Source: Nitrospira sp. (lineage in GTDB: Bacteria > Nitrospirota > Nitrospiria > Nitrospirales > Nitrospiraceae). Taken from it: a DNA stretch of 64,000 nt. The DNA lies in NCBI GenBank assembly GCA_009594995.1, contig VOPR01000023.1, positions 33,549-97,548 of the forward strand, read 5' to 3'. A program made the position numbers and the translations under genes. The notes beneath the pieces are model-generated. The model saw only the letters and a list, made by a program, of their open reading frames with translations. It was not told the DNA's origin and searched no databases. Of this stretch, positions 35,297-43,279 are shown piece after piece (the stretch's first letter is position 1; each line of letters starts with the position of its first letter).

Positions 35297-36661
35297 ATGT
35301 CGAGAAGCAGTCTCTCCACGGAACCAATCAACCAGTACGAGCCAGCCGACTCCAAGGCCAGGTCCAACGACGACCGTCATCCACCGAAAGTGGTTCACCT
35401 CAGCACCTATGATATTGCTGGTGGTGCAGCAAGGGCGGCGTATCGCCTACACGCCGGATTACGCAAGGCGGGGGTCGATTCGTCCATGTTTGTTCGTGAA
35501 GCGAGGACCTCAGACCGTTCAGTGATCACCTTTGAACCGACCACCACCTTTTGCGGCAGAGCAAAACGTCGGATTCGACGTGAGCAAATCGAGCGAAAGC
35601 TTCGCCCCTCCATTCCCCCTGACAGTGACAGCTTGGAACCATTCAGAATAGATTGTTCGGAATACGGGGCGGACATACTCTCTCAACTTCCGTCGCATGA
35701 CATTTTGAACCTACACTGGATTGCGGATTTTGTAGATTACCCGTCCTTCTTCGGCGCCTTCTCAAAGCACACCCGCATTGTGTGGACACTTCATGACATG
35801 AACGCGTTTACAGGCGGGTGCCACTACGATCTGGGGTGCGGCCGCTTTCGCGATCAATGTGGAGAATGTCCGCAGTTGCTCGGGGAAGGACTCAATGACC
35901 TCTCGCACGAGATCTGGCTCCGAAAGAAATCCCTTTTTGACCAGCTTTCCAAGGAACAGATTCATTTTGCGACGCCGAGCACCTGGCTGGCCGAAGAAGT
36001 CAAACGCAGTCCGATTGTGGGCCGTTTCCCCGTGTCGGTGATTCCCTACGGGCTCGACCTCACAGAATTTACCCCTCGCGACGAGGGCAGCGCTCGAGAG
36101 GTGTTCGGAATTCCCCACGAAGCGAAGGTCATCCTCTTCGTCGCCGATGGACTTCCGCTCTTTCGGAAAGGGTTTGAGGTATTGATGCGCGCCCTGAAGC
36201 ATATCCGCGGTCGGATCCCCCACCTCCATTTGGTGACCGTAGGGCACAATAGTCCTGACCTCGGGCATCGAATTCCCCATTCCTATCTGGGGCACATCAA
36301 CAACGACCGGTTGCTCTCCAATATTTATAGCGCGGCCGACCTGCTAGTGATTCCTTCTTTGCAGGACAATCTTCCGAATACCGTGCTCGAATCGATGGCA
36401 TGCGGAACGCCGGCGGTGGGTTTTGAGGTCGGAGGGATTCCCGACATGATTCAACACCGGCAGACCGGTCTGCTCGTCCCACCCCACGAGGCCGATGCAT
36501 TAGGGGCGGCGATGGTGGAACTGTTGCAGAACCCGGAACGCAGAATGGCACTAGGTGAAAACTGTCGTCGTGTCGCCCTGCGGCAGTTTTCTCTGGAGGA
36601 ACAGGCCGAACGCTATTGCCAACTCTATACAGAGATCTTGAGTCAACCCATTGTTCATTGA
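35297..36661 (+). CDS. Family 4 glycosyltransferase
   Basis: A 454-residue GT-B enzyme. The N-terminal domain has VVHLSTYDIAGGAARAAYRLH, typical of GT4 enzymes of polysaccharide clusters. The C-terminal domain has FVADGLPLFRKGFEVLMRAL and the donor-binding stretch PSLQDNLPNTVLESMACG followed by PAVGFEVGGIPDMI. A cysteine-rich insert (HYDLGCGRFRDQCGECPQL) near residue 180 is common in this subgroup. It likely adds a sugar to an envelope glycan exported by the upstream Wzt-like system. Confidence 0.88.
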   Translation: MSRSSLSTEPINQYEPADSKARSNDDRHPPKVVHLSTYDIAGGAARAAYRLHAGLRKAGVDSSMFVREARTSDRSVITFEPTTTFCGRAKRRIRREQIERKLRPSIPPDSDSLEPFRIDCSEYGADILSQLPSHDILNLHWIADFVDYPSFFGAFSKHTRIVWTLHDMNAFTGGCHYDLGCGRFRDQCGECPQLLGEGLNDLSHEIWLRKKSLFDQLSKEQIHFATPSTWLAEEVKRSPIVGRFPVSVIPYGLDLTEFTPRDEGSAREVFGIPHEAKVILFVADGLPLFRKGFEVLMRALKHIRGRIPHLHLVTVGHNSPDLGHRIPHSYLGHINNDRLLSNIYSAADLLVIPSLQDNLPNTVLESMACGTPAVGFEVGGIPDMIQHRQTGLLVPPHEADALGAAMVELLQNPERRMALGENCRRVALRQFSLEEQAERYCQLYTEILSQPIVH

Positions 36662-36973
36662 GGCTGCTGCGTAGCGCGTAGTTGATCGACCTGCGCGTAT
36701 CCTTTGTTTTTCCCTGCCGCAAAGCGTCGGCAGGGAACCTTCAGCCAATCTCTATCTCTCCCGATCTCTCCTGCCATTGTTTGGTGATGGTGCTTTTGCA
36801 CCGTTGGTGGTGGGGTTCCACCAGCTCCATCGCCTAATGATCGTTTCCCCCCTGAGTGTTGATTGCTAACCAATTGAATTCGCGCTGCCTCCTTTATATC
36901 TCGGAAGGCGTCGCCCTTGCATTGCTTCATTTCGCACATACACATAAAGGACGCAGGTGGAAGGGAGGGCATC
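36662..36973. other. 312-bp intergenic region with one strong hairpin
   Basis: TTCCCTGCCG at 36710-36719 pairs with CGGCAGGGAA at 36728-36737 around an eight-base loop. No T-tract follows on either strand, so it is not a textbook terminator. No gene is seen. A basic AAGGGAGGG ribosome site lies at the right end. Confidence 0.5.
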
Positions 36974-37414
36974 ATGGGAATGGTGTGGCCGTTCGGACTG
37001 AGTACGGGCGAAAAGGTCTGCCTGGGGCGAGTCCTAGTGGTGGATGATGAAGATTCAATCCGCAGCCTGCTCCGCATGATATTGACGCAGGCAGGGTATG
37101 ACGTCGAAGAGGCAGAGGACGGCGGCAAAGCGGTGGAGGTATTGAACTGCGGCGACAATCCGCTGATGGTCGATGTCATTATTTGCGATATCCGCATGCC
37201 CCGCATCAACGGTGTGGAGGCCATTGCCTACTTCCGTGACCAATATCCCTCCCTCCCGGTCATCGTACTGACCGGGTACCATGACGAGCAGCTGGCCTCT
37301 TCCCTCCGCAGGCAAGGCGTGGTGGAATTTTTGGAGAAACCGGCAGAGCGGGAACAAATCCTCTCTTCTGTCGCACAGGCCATTGCCGGACGGCGAATCA
37401 GCTTTTATCCATAA
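36974..37414 (+). CDS. Single-domain response regulator
   Basis: A 146-residue receiver domain without an output domain. VLVVDDEDSIRSLLRMIL holds the acidic pair, VIICDIRMPRINGVEA the phospho-acceptor Asp, VLTGYHD the switch threonine and FLEKPAER the lysine. ATG 36974 follows AAGGGAGGG. An 18-residue N-terminal lead (MGMVWPFGLSTGEKVCLG) precedes the domain. No kinase is adjacent; the hybrid kinase at 8876 is far away. Confidence 0.88.
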   Translation: MGMVWPFGLSTGEKVCLGRVLVVDDEDSIRSLLRMILTQAGYDVEEAEDGGKAVEVLNCGDNPLMVDVIICDIRMPRINGVEAIAYFRDQYPSLPVIVLTGYHDEQLASSLRRQGVVEFLEKPAEREQILSSVAQAIAGRRISFYP

Positions 37415-37508
37415 AACGGACCTCCTCCTTCCTGTTTGATTTTCGCCCGGCAGCTTCTTAGAATCCTCCGATACGACCGCTATTGCTTGATCAGGAGGAC
37501 CAGCATCT

Positions 37509-38192
37509 ATGTGTGATTGTATTGCCCGATTGACGCCCCATGTTCCGCTTCGTCACTTGGCGGCAGTGGGCCTGGTAGGCCTGCTTCTCACGGGGATGCT
37601 CCCAGCCCCTCTCAACGCCGCCCGCGGGGGCACCAGTCCGGGGGGAGGGAAGACGGAGGTATTGCCGATTCAGAAGGCCGCACCGGCGGTGGTGGTTATT
37701 GACGCTGCAGGAAGCGAAGCAGAGCTGCGTCGCCAGTTACGAAGTAAGAACGGCGTGGCAGAACTCGGCGCATCGACCTCGAAAACCATGTTTTCGCAAG
37801 CTCCGACGGGAACGTTTGGCTATATTTTGCCTAAATTTTTGGGGCTGGCCCTAGTAACCCAGAGTCCGGATCTCGTTCTTGATCGGGTGTCTCCTGCTAC
37901 GAACGCCTATGAAGTTCATAAGCTGGCTGATGGAAGCGGTCTGCTGGTAGGGTTTATGGGCAAGGATGTGCTCACTCAGGTGGCCCCTAGTCAGCGGCCG
38001 AAGAGCGTTCGTATTGCACTCCATTCGAATCCATCGGAGAAGGCTCCGCACATTGTGGCGGTGCCGCTGGTGAAACTTGCGGCCGACATGATGCCCCTCC
38101 GGATCGACCCGAAAAATCCTGACAGTCCGGTCGTGTTTGAAATGGATCTGCAAAGTACGTCCAGCCGCGCGTCCACGCAGGGCGGGCAATAG
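37509..38192 (+). CDS. Secreted protein of unknown function
   Basis: A 227-residue protein with an N-terminal signal: a basic start, then LAAVGLVGLLLTGMLPAPLNA, with cleavage plausible after LNA. A Gly/Ser-rich linker follows. The mature part has no motif I recognise; it contains short hydrophobic beta-like stretches (PAVVVIDAAG, FGYILPKFLGLALV, SGLLVGFMGKDVL). The ribosome site is CAGGAGG. Periplasmic location is inferred. Confidence 0.68.
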   Translation: MCDCIARLTPHVPLRHLAAVGLVGLLLTGMLPAPLNAARGGTSPGGGKTEVLPIQKAAPAVVVIDAAGSEAELRRQLRSKNGVAELGASTSKTMFSQAPTGTFGYILPKFLGLALVTQSPDLVLDRVSPATNAYEVHKLADGSGLLVGFMGKDVLTQVAPSQRPKSVRIALHSNPSEKAPHIVAVPLVKLAADMMPLRIDPKNPDSPVVFEMDLQSTSSRASTQGGQ

Positions 38193-38210
38193 ACGAGATC
38201 AGGAGCAAAG

Positions 38211-38239
38211 GGGAGGCGGCAGGGCGTAAGCCGCCTCCC
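38211..38239. terminator. GC-rich hairpin between convergent genes
   Basis: GGGAGGCGGC at 38211-38220 pairs with GCCGCCTCCC at 38230-38239 across a nine-base loop. No T-tract is present. Its place between converging genes suggests a shared, possibly Rho-assisted, stop. Confidence 0.5.
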
Positions 38240-38304
38240 GATCTGTCGCCTGGCTGGCAGGCTTGAGCTGAGGGTGAAGCTATCTAGTCTCTCGACCTTC
38301 CGTG

Positions 38305-38643
38305 CTATTCCCCGACCTTGACGGTCACGCTGTCGGTGGCCGTTCCCGCGTCCTTGTGATCATGATCCGCAATTTTGACGGTGATGGTATGTTCCCCCTT
38401 GGGGACATGCGTGAAGGTGCCCTTGAATCCCTTCTGATAAGCCCCGTCGAGATAGACGTGTGCATGGTTGCCCGCCGGTGCGTTCAGGATTTCATAGGTA
38501 ATCTCGAAGGTCTCTGCCACCGTGTCGCCGTTGCGTGGAGAGAGAATATTGATGGTGGTTGAATTTTCAGCGGCACACCAGGAACTCATGGCCAATGTGG
38601 CGCCAAGGGCCAAGGTACAAACAGAGAGAGTCAGACGTGTCAT
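38305..38643 (-). CDS. Small exported Ig-like/DUF4399-like protein
   Basis: A 112-residue protein with a signal peptide (MTRLTLSVCTLALGATLAMSSWCAA). The mature domain of about 85 residues reads like a single beta-sandwich: INILSPRNGDTVAETFEITYE, NHAHVYLDG, HVPKGEHTITVKIADHDHKD. The pattern, including the HAHVYLDG and HDHKD histidines, resembles small periplasmic DUF4399 proteins. A metal-binding role for the histidines is a guess. Confidence 0.68.
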   Translation of the reverse strand: MTRLTLSVCTLALGATLAMSSWCAAENSTTINILSPRNGDTVAETFEITYEILNAPAGNHAHVYLDGAYQKGFKGTFTHVPKGEHTITVKIADHDHKDAGTATDSVTVKVGE

Positions 38644-38668
38644 GAGGGCCTCCGATGAAAAGTGATGA

Positions 38669-39388
38669 TTAAGAATCAGTGTCTCCGAATCGCCGTGGCG
38701 CCAGATCAGGAGGGTTCTGATCGCGGCAACGCTGCCGCAGAGTGCCTTGCCAACTCGAGGAAAGCAGGGGGCAGAGACTCAACTCCTCAGCCGCCGTCCG
38801 ATTGTCCCGTTCTTGATGCATAAGCTGATTGGCCCTGGCGACGGTCCATTGCGGGAATGGGCGATCCGTCAGCTGCACTGCTGCGGTTGATTCGACGATG
38901 CCCTCTTGCAACACCCGGAAATACCAGCCCGTGAATCCGGTTCGTTCAACTTGCACGGCCAGGTCCTTGATCTGCCAGCGCCGGGCCAGTTTCCAGCAGG
39001 GCTGACGTGGTTGAGAGATCTGAACGAGGGCAGACCCGACAACAAAGATATCTCCAATGCATACCTCTGCTTCCGTGAGCCCTTCCAAGGTAAAGTTTTC
39101 ACCAAACGCGCCGCCGACCAGTTGATGCGGCGGCAGGATGTCCTGCCAGTGAGCCCAGTGCTCCGACGGATACACGCAGACGGCCTTGTCGAGCCCTCCG
39201 TGATGGACGAGGTCCGCTTGGCCATCTCCCCACAAATTATGCCGCTCCAGCCGGACCGGTCCGAGGACGGTGCGTTTGAATATGCCGGTTATCCAAGGTT
39301 TCTGAGGCGCCTCCTTCTGGCACTCAGGATGGTCCTTTTCAGGAAGGCCCACTTGGATGGATCGTATCAAGCCGGTTATCTTCTTCAC
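38669..39388 (-). CDS. MOSC-domain protein (YiiM family)
   Basis: A 239-residue protein. GDGQADLVHHGGLDKAVCVY is the MOSC/YiiM signature, with FGENFTLEG and QPRQPCWKLARRW, whose cysteine is the candidate molybdenum-cofactor ligand. YiiM-type proteins reduce hydroxylated or N-oxide substrates or transfer sulphur to the cofactor. It is divergent from the LysR regulator, which could therefore control it. The last 40 residues are poorly conserved in appearance. Confidence 0.87.
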   Translation of the reverse strand: MKKITGLIRSIQVGLPEKDHPECQKEAPQKPWITGIFKRTVLGPVRLERHNLWGDGQADLVHHGGLDKAVCVYPSEHWAHWQDILPPHQLVGGAFGENFTLEGLTEAEVCIGDIFVVGSALVQISQPRQPCWKLARRWQIKDLAVQVERTGFTGWYFRVLQEGIVESTAAVQLTDRPFPQWTVARANQLMHQERDNRTAAEELSLCPLLSSSWQGTLRQRCRDQNPPDLAPRRFGDTDS

Positions 39389-39517
39389 CTGTCCGTTCCT
39401 TCAGGCTCCCTCGATTCATCTGCGGTTCGGTGGAGCCAACCTAGTGCCCTGCCGGATGATGCGTCAAAGTGTTTGTTCTGATTAGATCAATCACTTCTAT
39501 TTATGATAAGAGGTGGC

Positions 39518-40411
39518 ATGGAATTTCGCCACCTCCGCTATTTTCTGGCCGTTGCCGATGCCTTGCACTTCACCAAAGCTGCTGAAGGGCTGCCGGTGTC
39601 GCAGCCGGCCTTGTCCGCGCAGATCAAACAGTTGGAACAGGAAGTGGGGGTGCCGCTATTTGACCGCGTGGGGCGATCGGTTCAATTGACGCGGGCGGGA
39701 TCGATCTTTCGCGAACATGCCAAACGGGCGTTGCGGGAGATGGAACTGGCTCAGGTGGCAATCGCCGAAGAGGAAGGCTTGCAACGAGGCACGCTTACAG
39801 TGGGCGTGGTGCAAACGGTCAATGCCTATTTGACGCCGGAGATTGTCGGTCGTTTCTCGGCCTTGCACCCCCACGTCTCACTCAAGCTCGATGAACTGTC
39901 CGGTCCCGACATCGAGGCCGGCGTGAGGAGCGGCATGCTTGAGGTGGGCATCGGGTTTGTTCCGGCTGGGTCTGAGCGGATCGACAGTCAGCCGCTGTTC
40001 GAGGAAGACTTTGTTCTGATCGTCTCACCGCGGCATCGCCTTGCGGCACGCCGTCAGGTGACACTTGCGGCTCTGGCAGATGAGCCACTGGTCCTTCTGC
40101 CGGATATTTTTTGCACGCGTCGTTTGTTGGATGCGAGTTTTGACCAGGCAGGCATCTTTCCCAAGGTGGTCGTTGAAATGAATTCTATCGAGGGAATTCT
40201 TGCCACTGTGAAGACCAGTACGTTGGCGACAGTGCTTCCCCGATTGTCTCTGGGGCTGAAAGGAAATGACGGCCTGCGAGGCATCCCGCTGAGGAATCCG
40301 ACGCCTCGGCGTGGCGTCGGGCTCTTGTGGAAAAAGGGCGGTTACCAGAGCAAGGCGGCACAAGCCCTGGCCGAACAGGTGCGCAAGGTCGTTAGGAAAT
40401 ACTGGAGGTGA
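39518..40411 (+). CDS. LysR-family transcriptional regulator
   Basis: A 297-residue LysR regulator. The N-terminal winged helix-turn-helix is MEFRHLRYFLAVADALHFT followed by AAEGLPVSQPALSAQIKQLE. The effector domain (about residues 90-295) has GTLTVGVVQTVN, consistent with CynR/CysB-like members. It lies head to head with the MOSC gene, separated by 129 bases, the usual layout when a LysR protein regulates its neighbour. ATG 39518 follows AAGAGGTGG. The effector is unknown. Confidence 0.9.
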   Translation: MEFRHLRYFLAVADALHFTKAAEGLPVSQPALSAQIKQLEQEVGVPLFDRVGRSVQLTRAGSIFREHAKRALREMELAQVAIAEEEGLQRGTLTVGVVQTVNAYLTPEIVGRFSALHPHVSLKLDELSGPDIEAGVRSGMLEVGIGFVPAGSERIDSQPLFEEDFVLIVSPRHRLAARRQVTLAALADEPLVLLPDIFCTRRLLDASFDQAGIFPKVVVEMNSIEGILATVKTSTLATVLPRLSLGLKGNDGLRGIPLRNPTPRRGVGLLWKKGGYQSKAAQALAEQVRKVVRKYWR

Positions 40412-40691
40412 GACGCAGTCCCCGTCTGGGCATTCACGCGGAATGGGGGCGGGGATGCGAGAAGAGGGGGGCATATGCCTCCTGCGGTTCCCTCACTGAA
40501 TCCTAGTCGGTTTTAGGTCGTTGTCTTCGCCGGACTCCCTTCCAAAATAGAGTGTAACCTTCTCGTCGCCAGCCACGACTAAGAAGGTGTAGAGCGATCA
40601 ACCTGTGTGGTCTTGAAGGCGGATAGGGTATGATGCTGCAGCTGCAGATCAGGCGTGGAGCAAGCCCCGTTTTACAGGAGCGCAGGCACTC

Positions 40692-41264
40692 GTGTCCGAT
40701 GACGCCGAGAGTATCGACCGAGTCTTGCACGGCGACATCGACCGGTTTGCAGGCCTGATCGCCCGGCATCGCCAGCATGTGTTGAAAATTGTGCAAGGCC
40801 ATGTGCCGGCCGACCGTGTGGAAGAAGTTGCCCATGACGTGTTTGTTCGGGCCTATCGCAGTCTTTCCCAGTATGCCGGCCCGGCCCCGTTCGACCATTG
40901 GTTATCCCGGCTGGCGGTCCGGACCTGTTACGATTTCTGGCGAACGTGCCGTCGGATCGATGTGCCGGTGAGCGCGTTGACCGAAGACCAAGTCGGCTGG
41001 TTGGATCATGCGCTGGCTGCTGAGTCGGCTGAGCAGTTCCGTGAAGCGGCCGACCGTCGCGAATCGTTGGAGGTCTTGGAGTGGGCCCTGGCGAAACTTT
41101 CGCCCGAACATCGTCTGGCCCTCACCCTCGTCACGCTGGAGGGGCACAGCGTGCGTGAGGCGGCCGATCTGTTGGGTTGGAGCGTGGTGAACGTGAAGGT
41201 GCGCTGTTATCGAGCCAGAAAGGCCCTTCGAGCCGCATTTCTTGAGGAATGGGAGCGGCATTAG
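40692..41264 (+). CDS. ECF-type RNA polymerase sigma factor
   Basis: A 190-residue sigma-70 family protein with region 2 (DRFAGLIARHRQHVLKIVQG and VEEVAHDVFVRAYRSLSQY) and region 4 (LSPEHRLALTLVTLEGHS and VREAADLLGWSVVNVKVRCY). Regions 1 and 3 are missing, as in ECF factors. It starts at GTG 40692 after ACAGGAG. It heads an operon with a small membrane protein one base downstream and RND efflux genes, the arrangement of metal or envelope-stress systems of CnrH type. Confidence 0.92.
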   Translation: MSDDAESIDRVLHGDIDRFAGLIARHRQHVLKIVQGHVPADRVEEVAHDVFVRAYRSLSQYAGPAPFDHWLSRLAVRTCYDFWRTCRRIDVPVSALTEDQVGWLDHALAAESAEQFREAADRRESLEVLEWALAKLSPEHRLALTLVTLEGHSVREAADLLGWSVVNVKVRCYRARKALRAAFLEEWERH

Positions 41265-41265
41265 C

Positions 41266-41586
41266 ATGACCGCAGATCGTAACAGGAGCCCTGAAGATAT
41301 CGAGCGGATCCTCGCGCAGGCGCATCGCGCTCGCCCGACTATTTCTGTCGGAAAGGGTTGGACCCACGAGGTCATGCGAACGATTCGGCAGGATGCCGCA
41401 GAATCCCCGTCGCTTTCGAAAGTTGCCTGGGCGGAGCCGTTAGTGTGGCGGGTTGCCGCCGGAGCGTTTTTCGTGGCGGTCCTGTTTGCCGGGTCCGTCG
41501 TGGTGTATACCAGTCAGCATTCCAATCCGGTCACGGCACTGTGGCTGGAGGAGCTTGATGCGGGATCACCCTTTCCTGAAGAATGA
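41266..41586 (+). CDS. Small single-pass membrane protein, candidate anti-sigma factor
   Basis: A 106-residue protein with a cytoplasmic N-terminal part (about 65 residues, containing SPEDIERILAQAHRARP) and one membrane helix, VAAGAFFVAVLFAGSVVVY, near residues 63-81. The C-terminus of about 25 residues would be periplasmic. No zinc-anti-sigma HxxxCxxC motif is seen. Its single-base gap from the ECF sigma gene and its topology fit an anti-sigma factor such as CnrY, but sequence identity does not prove it. Confidence 0.65.
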   Translation: MTADRNRSPEDIERILAQAHRARPTISVGKGWTHEVMRTIRQDAAESPSLSKVAWAEPLVWRVAAGAFFVAVLFAGSVVVYTSQHSNPVTALWLEELDAGSPFPEE

Positions 41587-41613
41587 ACCCGTTGGAGCGA
41601 GGAGGCACGAGGC

Positions 41614-42036
41614 ATGTCACGCGTCAGATTATGGACCGGCCTCACCCTGCTGTTTTGCGCCGGGGCGTTGATGGGCGCCGTCGGGACGTCGTTGTATTAT
41701 CAATATGAGGATGAGCATCGATGGGATCGGGGACCGGCCGGCCGGCAGGAGCGGATCATGAAACGGCTGACACAAGAACTGGCGTTGTCTTCGGCACAAC
41801 AGGCGGAACTCGAACCGATTGTCGCGCGTGCCCATCTTGAAATGTTGCAGTTGCGGGTGCAGCACCAGCCGGACGTCGATCGCATTCTTGCGGTGGGGAT
41901 GGATGAATTGAAAGCCAAGCTGTCATCGGAGCAGCAATCCAAATTGGATGGCCTCCATGCGCAGCTTCAACGACGCTGGCGCCTGACGCGTGAGTATGTC
42001 CAGCAGGCGCAGGATACCAAAGGGCGGAAGGAATAG
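41614..42036 (+). CDS. Periplasmic heavy-metal sensor-like protein (ZraP/CnrX type)
   Basis: A 140-residue membrane-anchored periplasmic protein. One helix lies near residues 6-28 ([20 protein letters not shown]), followed by a helical hairpin with [20 protein letters not shown], and [14 protein letters not shown] and [16 protein letters not shown]. This is the CnrX/ZraP/Spy-like fold, which binds nickel, cobalt or zinc or acts as a chaperone. In CnrYXH systems such a protein passes the metal signal to the anti-sigma factor. It sits between that candidate and the RND adaptor. Confidence 0.78.
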   Translation: MSRVRLWTGLTLLFCAGALMGAVGTSLYYQYEDEHRWDRGPAGRQERIMKRLTQELALSSAQQAELEPIVARAHLEMLQLRVQHQPDVDRILAVGMDELKAKLSSEQQSKLDGLHAQLQRRWRLTREYVQQAQDTKGRKE

Positions 42037-42040
42037 TGCG

Positions 42041-43279
42041 ATGGCTGAGTCCGTACGATTTGCAACTGTACTGAAGCGATGGTTGATTGGTCTCTCTGCG
42101 GCTTGTCTGCTTGCGGTCGGGGTTTATGTCTTGATGACCCGTTCCGGCGAAGCCCAGCCGCGCAATGCAGAGAAGCGTCCGGCCATGGCCGCGCGGAATA
42201 CGCCCATTGTGGCGGCGGTGGCGAAAACCGGCGAGATCAATATTTATTTGAACGGCCTGGGATCGGTCATTCCGATGAATACGGTCACGGTCAAGAGCCG
42301 GGTGGACGGGCAGTTGATGCGCGTGCTGTTTAAGGAAGGGCAACTCGTGCATAACGGCGAATTGCTGGCCCAAATCGACCCACGCCCCTTCGAAGTGCAG
42401 TTGATTCAGGCCGAGGGGCAGATGGCGCGTGATCAGGCGCAGATGAAAAATGCGCAATTGGATCTGGAGCGATACCGTGATCTCTACAAGCAGAACTTCA
42501 TTCCCAAACAGCAGCTCGATACCCAAGAAGCGCTGGTCCGCCAGTATGAGGGCATCGTCAGGGCCGACCAGGGACAGATCGACAACGCCAAGCTCCAGCT
42601 GACCTATTCGAGCATTACGGCGCCAATCAACGGGCGAGTGGGCCTCCGTCTCGTGGATGCGGGAAATATCGTGCATGCCAACGATCCCAACGGGTTGCTG
42701 GTGATTACCCAATTGCAGCCCATCACCGTCGTGTTCGCGCTGGCCGAAGATCATCTGCCGGCTGTGTTTGAGCGGCTCAAGGCGGGGAAGCCACTCGTCG
42801 TGGAGGCGTTCGATCGTGAGCAGAAGCGCAAGCTGGCCACGGGCACGTTGCTCACGGTTGATAACCAGATCGATCCCACGACCGGAACCGTCCGCCTGAA
42901 GGCGGTGTTTCCCAATGATGACAGCGCGCTCTTCCCGAATCAGTTCGTGAATGCGCGTCTTCTCCTGGATATTAAGCAGGGCGCGATCGTGGTGCCGTCC
43001 GCGGCCGTCCAACGCGGGCCGAAAGGGACGTTCGTCTACGTCGTCAACGAGGCAGAGCAAACGGTCAGCGTGCGGGCGGTGACCGTGGGCGTGTCACAGG
43101 GTGAGGAAGTCTCGATCGAAACCGGATTGGCTTCGGGTGAAACGGTTGTCGTGGACGGAACTGAGAAGTTGCGCGAGGGCAGCAAGGTGGAGATGCGCCC
43201 ATCAGCCGGAGCGGTCCCAACGGGCCAGGACAGCCCGGCGCCATCAGGGGAACGGAGAAAACAGGGGAATCGGACGTGA
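42041..43279 (+). CDS. mdtA: RND efflux periplasmic adaptor (MdtA type)
   Basis: A 412-residue membrane-fusion protein. A membrane anchor ([17 protein letters not shown]) precedes the barrel-sandwich hybrid with [20 protein letters not shown], a coiled-coil hairpin containing [37 protein letters not shown], and the beta-barrel with [18 protein letters not shown]. It lacks a lipobox. It links the inner-membrane RND pump to an outer-membrane channel. It overlaps the first permease gene by four bases. ATG 42041 follows GGAAGGAAT. Confidence 0.92.
   Translation: MAESVRFATVLKRWLIGLSAACLLAVGVYVLMTRSGEAQPRNAEKRPAMAARNTPIVAAVAKTGEINIYLNGLGSVIPMNTVTVKSRVDGQLMRVLFKEGQLVHNGELLAQIDPRPFEVQLIQAEGQMARDQAQMKNAQLDLERYRDLYKQNFIPKQQLDTQEALVRQYEGIVRADQGQIDNAKLQLTYSSITAPINGRVGLRLVDAGNIVHANDPNGLLVITQLQPITVVFALAEDHLPAVFERLKAGKPLVVEAFDREQKRKLATGTLLTVDNQIDPTTGTVRLKAVFPNDDSALFPNQFVNARLLLDIKQGAIVVPSAAVQRGPKGTFVYVVNEAEQTVSVRAVTVGVSQGEEVSIETGLASGETVVVDGTEKLREGSKVEMRPSAGAVPTGQDSPAPSGERRKQGNRT

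Noticed and set aside
41756..43060. 434-residue minus-strand frame opposite the RND adaptor
   Set aside because: It is antisense to the well-supported adaptor gene and shows only composition-driven sequence.
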